In this document: positions 63,171 through 64,000 of the stretch, one piece after another
Numbering within the stretch: position 1 is the stretch's first letter
Layout: each line of letters begins with the position of its first letter
Assembly: GCA_019636845.1 (NCBI GenBank)
Contig: JAHBWV010000001.1
Coordinates: 3,224,001-3,288,000, forward strand
Direction of reading: 5' to 3'
Origin: Phycisphaeraceae bacterium
Lineage (GTDB): Bacteria > Planctomycetota > Phycisphaerae > Phycisphaerales > UBA1924
Length of the DNA stretch: 64,000 nt
Translations under genes and position numbers: made by a program
Notes under the pieces: generated by a model
What the model saw: the letters and a program-made list of their open reading frames with translations, nothing else
Told to the model about the DNA's origin: nothing
Databases searched by the model: none

Positions 63171-64000
63171 TTACAGAATCTTCAGCGACGTCCGCCTCTC
63201 CAATTCCGCCACGGGCTTTGCAATCAGGTCGTACCCATCCGAGCCGACGATCACGCACCGGACCAGCTCGCCGGGGCTCAGCCGCTCGCGCGAGTGAACA
63301 TAGGTCATCGCGTCGATCTGCGGGGCCTGGAAATACGTGCGCCCCTGGTACAGACGCCCGCCGGCCCCGACGCCGCTGGTCTTGATCCCCGCGCTCTGCG
63401 TCGCACCATCAATCAGCACATCAACGCGCCGGCCGGTGTGGCCCGGACGGGACTCGTCGAACTCGGCCGCGATCGCCGACGCCTTCGCAAACGCGACCTC
63501 CTGCTGCGCCGCCATCACCTCGCCCTTGCGGCGCGTCTTGGTCGCGGCACCGACGGCGAGCTTCGGATCCTCATCCATCGTCCCCGCGGGCGTGCCCGGC
63601 TCGCGTGAGTACTCGAAGACGCCGACAGCATCAAACCTCATGTCACGGACGAAAGAGACCAGCTCCTCATGGTCGCGCTCCGTCTCGCCGGGGAACCCGC
63701 TGATGAACGTGGTCCGGATCGCCATGCCGGGGATGCGCTCGCGCAGTTTGCCGATGAGTTCCCGCTGGTGCGCTGCGCTCACGTTGCGCCGCATGCTGGT
63801 GAGCATGTTGTCGCTCGCATGCTGCAGAGGCATGTCGATGTAGGGAAGCATCCGACCCTTCGCGACCAGCTCCGCGATCGCGTCGATGATCGGATCGCTG
63901 AAGTTCGAGGGATACGCGTACATCAGGCGGATCCACGCGTTCGGCGAGCCGCCCTTCACCGGGCCGAGCGTCTCCTCGGCGACGTCATCGATCACCCGCA
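63171..64000 (-). CDS. rimO: Ribosomal protein S12 methylthiotransferase RimO (C-terminal part, continues past window)
   Basis: The reading frame is open to the window edge, so only the C-terminal 276 or so residues are visible; the radical-SAM cysteine motif should lie beyond 64000. The visible part has LMYAYPSNFSDPIIDAIAEL and YIDMPLQHASDNMLTSM, the RimO-type radical-SAM signature, TTFISGFPGETERDHEEL, and a C-terminal TRAM domain. RimO adds a methylthio group to an aspartate of ribosomal protein S12. MiaB is the main alternative, but YIDMPLQHASD favours RimO. Confidence 0.9.
   Translation of the reverse strand, partial: RVIDDVAEETLGPVKGGSPNAWIRLMYAYPSNFSDPIIDAIAELVAKGRMLPYIDMPLQHASDNMLTSMRRNVSAAHQRELIGKLRERIPGMAIRTTFISGFPGETERDHEELVSFVRDMRFDAVGVFEYSREPGTPAGTMDEDPKLAVGAATKTRRKGEVMAAQQEVAFAKASAIAAEFDESRPGHTGRRVDVLIDGATQSAGIKTSGVGAGGRLYQGRTYFQAPQIDAMTYVHSRERLSPGELVRCVIVGSDGYDLIAKPVAELERRTSLKIL

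Noticed and set aside
1..64000. tRNA, rRNA or insertion sequences
   Set aside because: Gaps are short; no tRNA-like TTCGANNCC arm in a foldable context, no rRNA core sequence, no transposase or terminal inverted repeats were recognised by eye.

Overview
The window looks like a 64 kb piece of chromosome from a Planctomycetota bacterium, most likely of the Phycisphaerae/Phycisphaerales. The reasons are high GC with heavy use of GTG and TTG starts; four secreted proteins that end in EF-hand/dockerin-like repeats closing with Gly-Cys (the GC-type dockerin tag I associate with Phycisphaerae); two secreted proteins with a VPxPGALSLL-type PEP-CTERM tail; pseudopilins with an [12 protein letters not shown] leader; a short Hc1 histone-like protein; and LptF/LptG permeases, which imply an outer membrane. 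I saw no rRNA, tRNA, CRISPR array, prophage or insertion sequence.

Layout. 1-9.8 kb: a secreted phosphate-binding-like dockerin protein, a convergent GH15 glucoamylase-type enzyme, two pseudopilin genes each followed by a small one-helix membrane protein, and an AT-richer dockerin protein behind a near-consensus sigma-70 promoter. 9.8-13.5 kb (minus): a zinc-type dehydrogenase, a HEAT-repeat lipoprotein, a membrane-anchored coiled-coil protein and an orphan ABC ATPase. 13.7-18.7 kb (plus): an NDUFA9-like reductase, RNase R and carboxypeptidase Taq. 18.9-26.3 kb: a PEP-CTERM protein, an S9 peptidase, and a 1189-residue surface protein built from a 732-bp tandem repeat. 26.4-31.6 kb (plus): a tight cluster of LptF/G, GT39 glycosyltransferase, PAP2 phosphatase and LptF/G, which I read as an envelope-lipid modification and export unit.

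31.8-36.6 kb: a TlpA-like thioredoxin with a helical C-terminus, a DUF6614-like protein, a PadR regulator divergent from a double DUF1080 protein, and a dockerin protein. 36.7-45.1 kb (minus): a PHP-GT4 fusion, a compositionally distinct gene of unknown function, a fusion of what look like the TIGR03546 and TIGR03545 families, and a DASS transporter. 45.2-49.7 kb (minus): three DUF1579-like proteins around a sulfotransferase, then a RibB-type protein with a degenerate GTP cyclohydrolase domain. 49.9-64 kb (mostly plus): a PEP-CTERM protein, an AhpD-like protein, a tRNA nucleotidyltransferase, two periplasmic ClpP-fold proteins, an M3 peptidase, a zinc-ribbon membrane protein (minus), a HAD phosphatase, RsmA, an APH-like kinase, Hc1, a FabZ-like dehydratase, ManA, and the 3' part of rimO (minus) running off the window.

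The strongest second-look items are a 14-G tract inside the leader of one pseudopilin, where a one-base slip in either direction gives an early stop; the apparently identical 732-bp in-frame tandem repeats; the TIGR03546-TIGR03545 fusion; the RibB protein altered in both active sites; and the pair of ClpP-fold proteins in which one lacks the serine. Family assignments come from reading the translated sequence and from memory of family motifs; no search was run.
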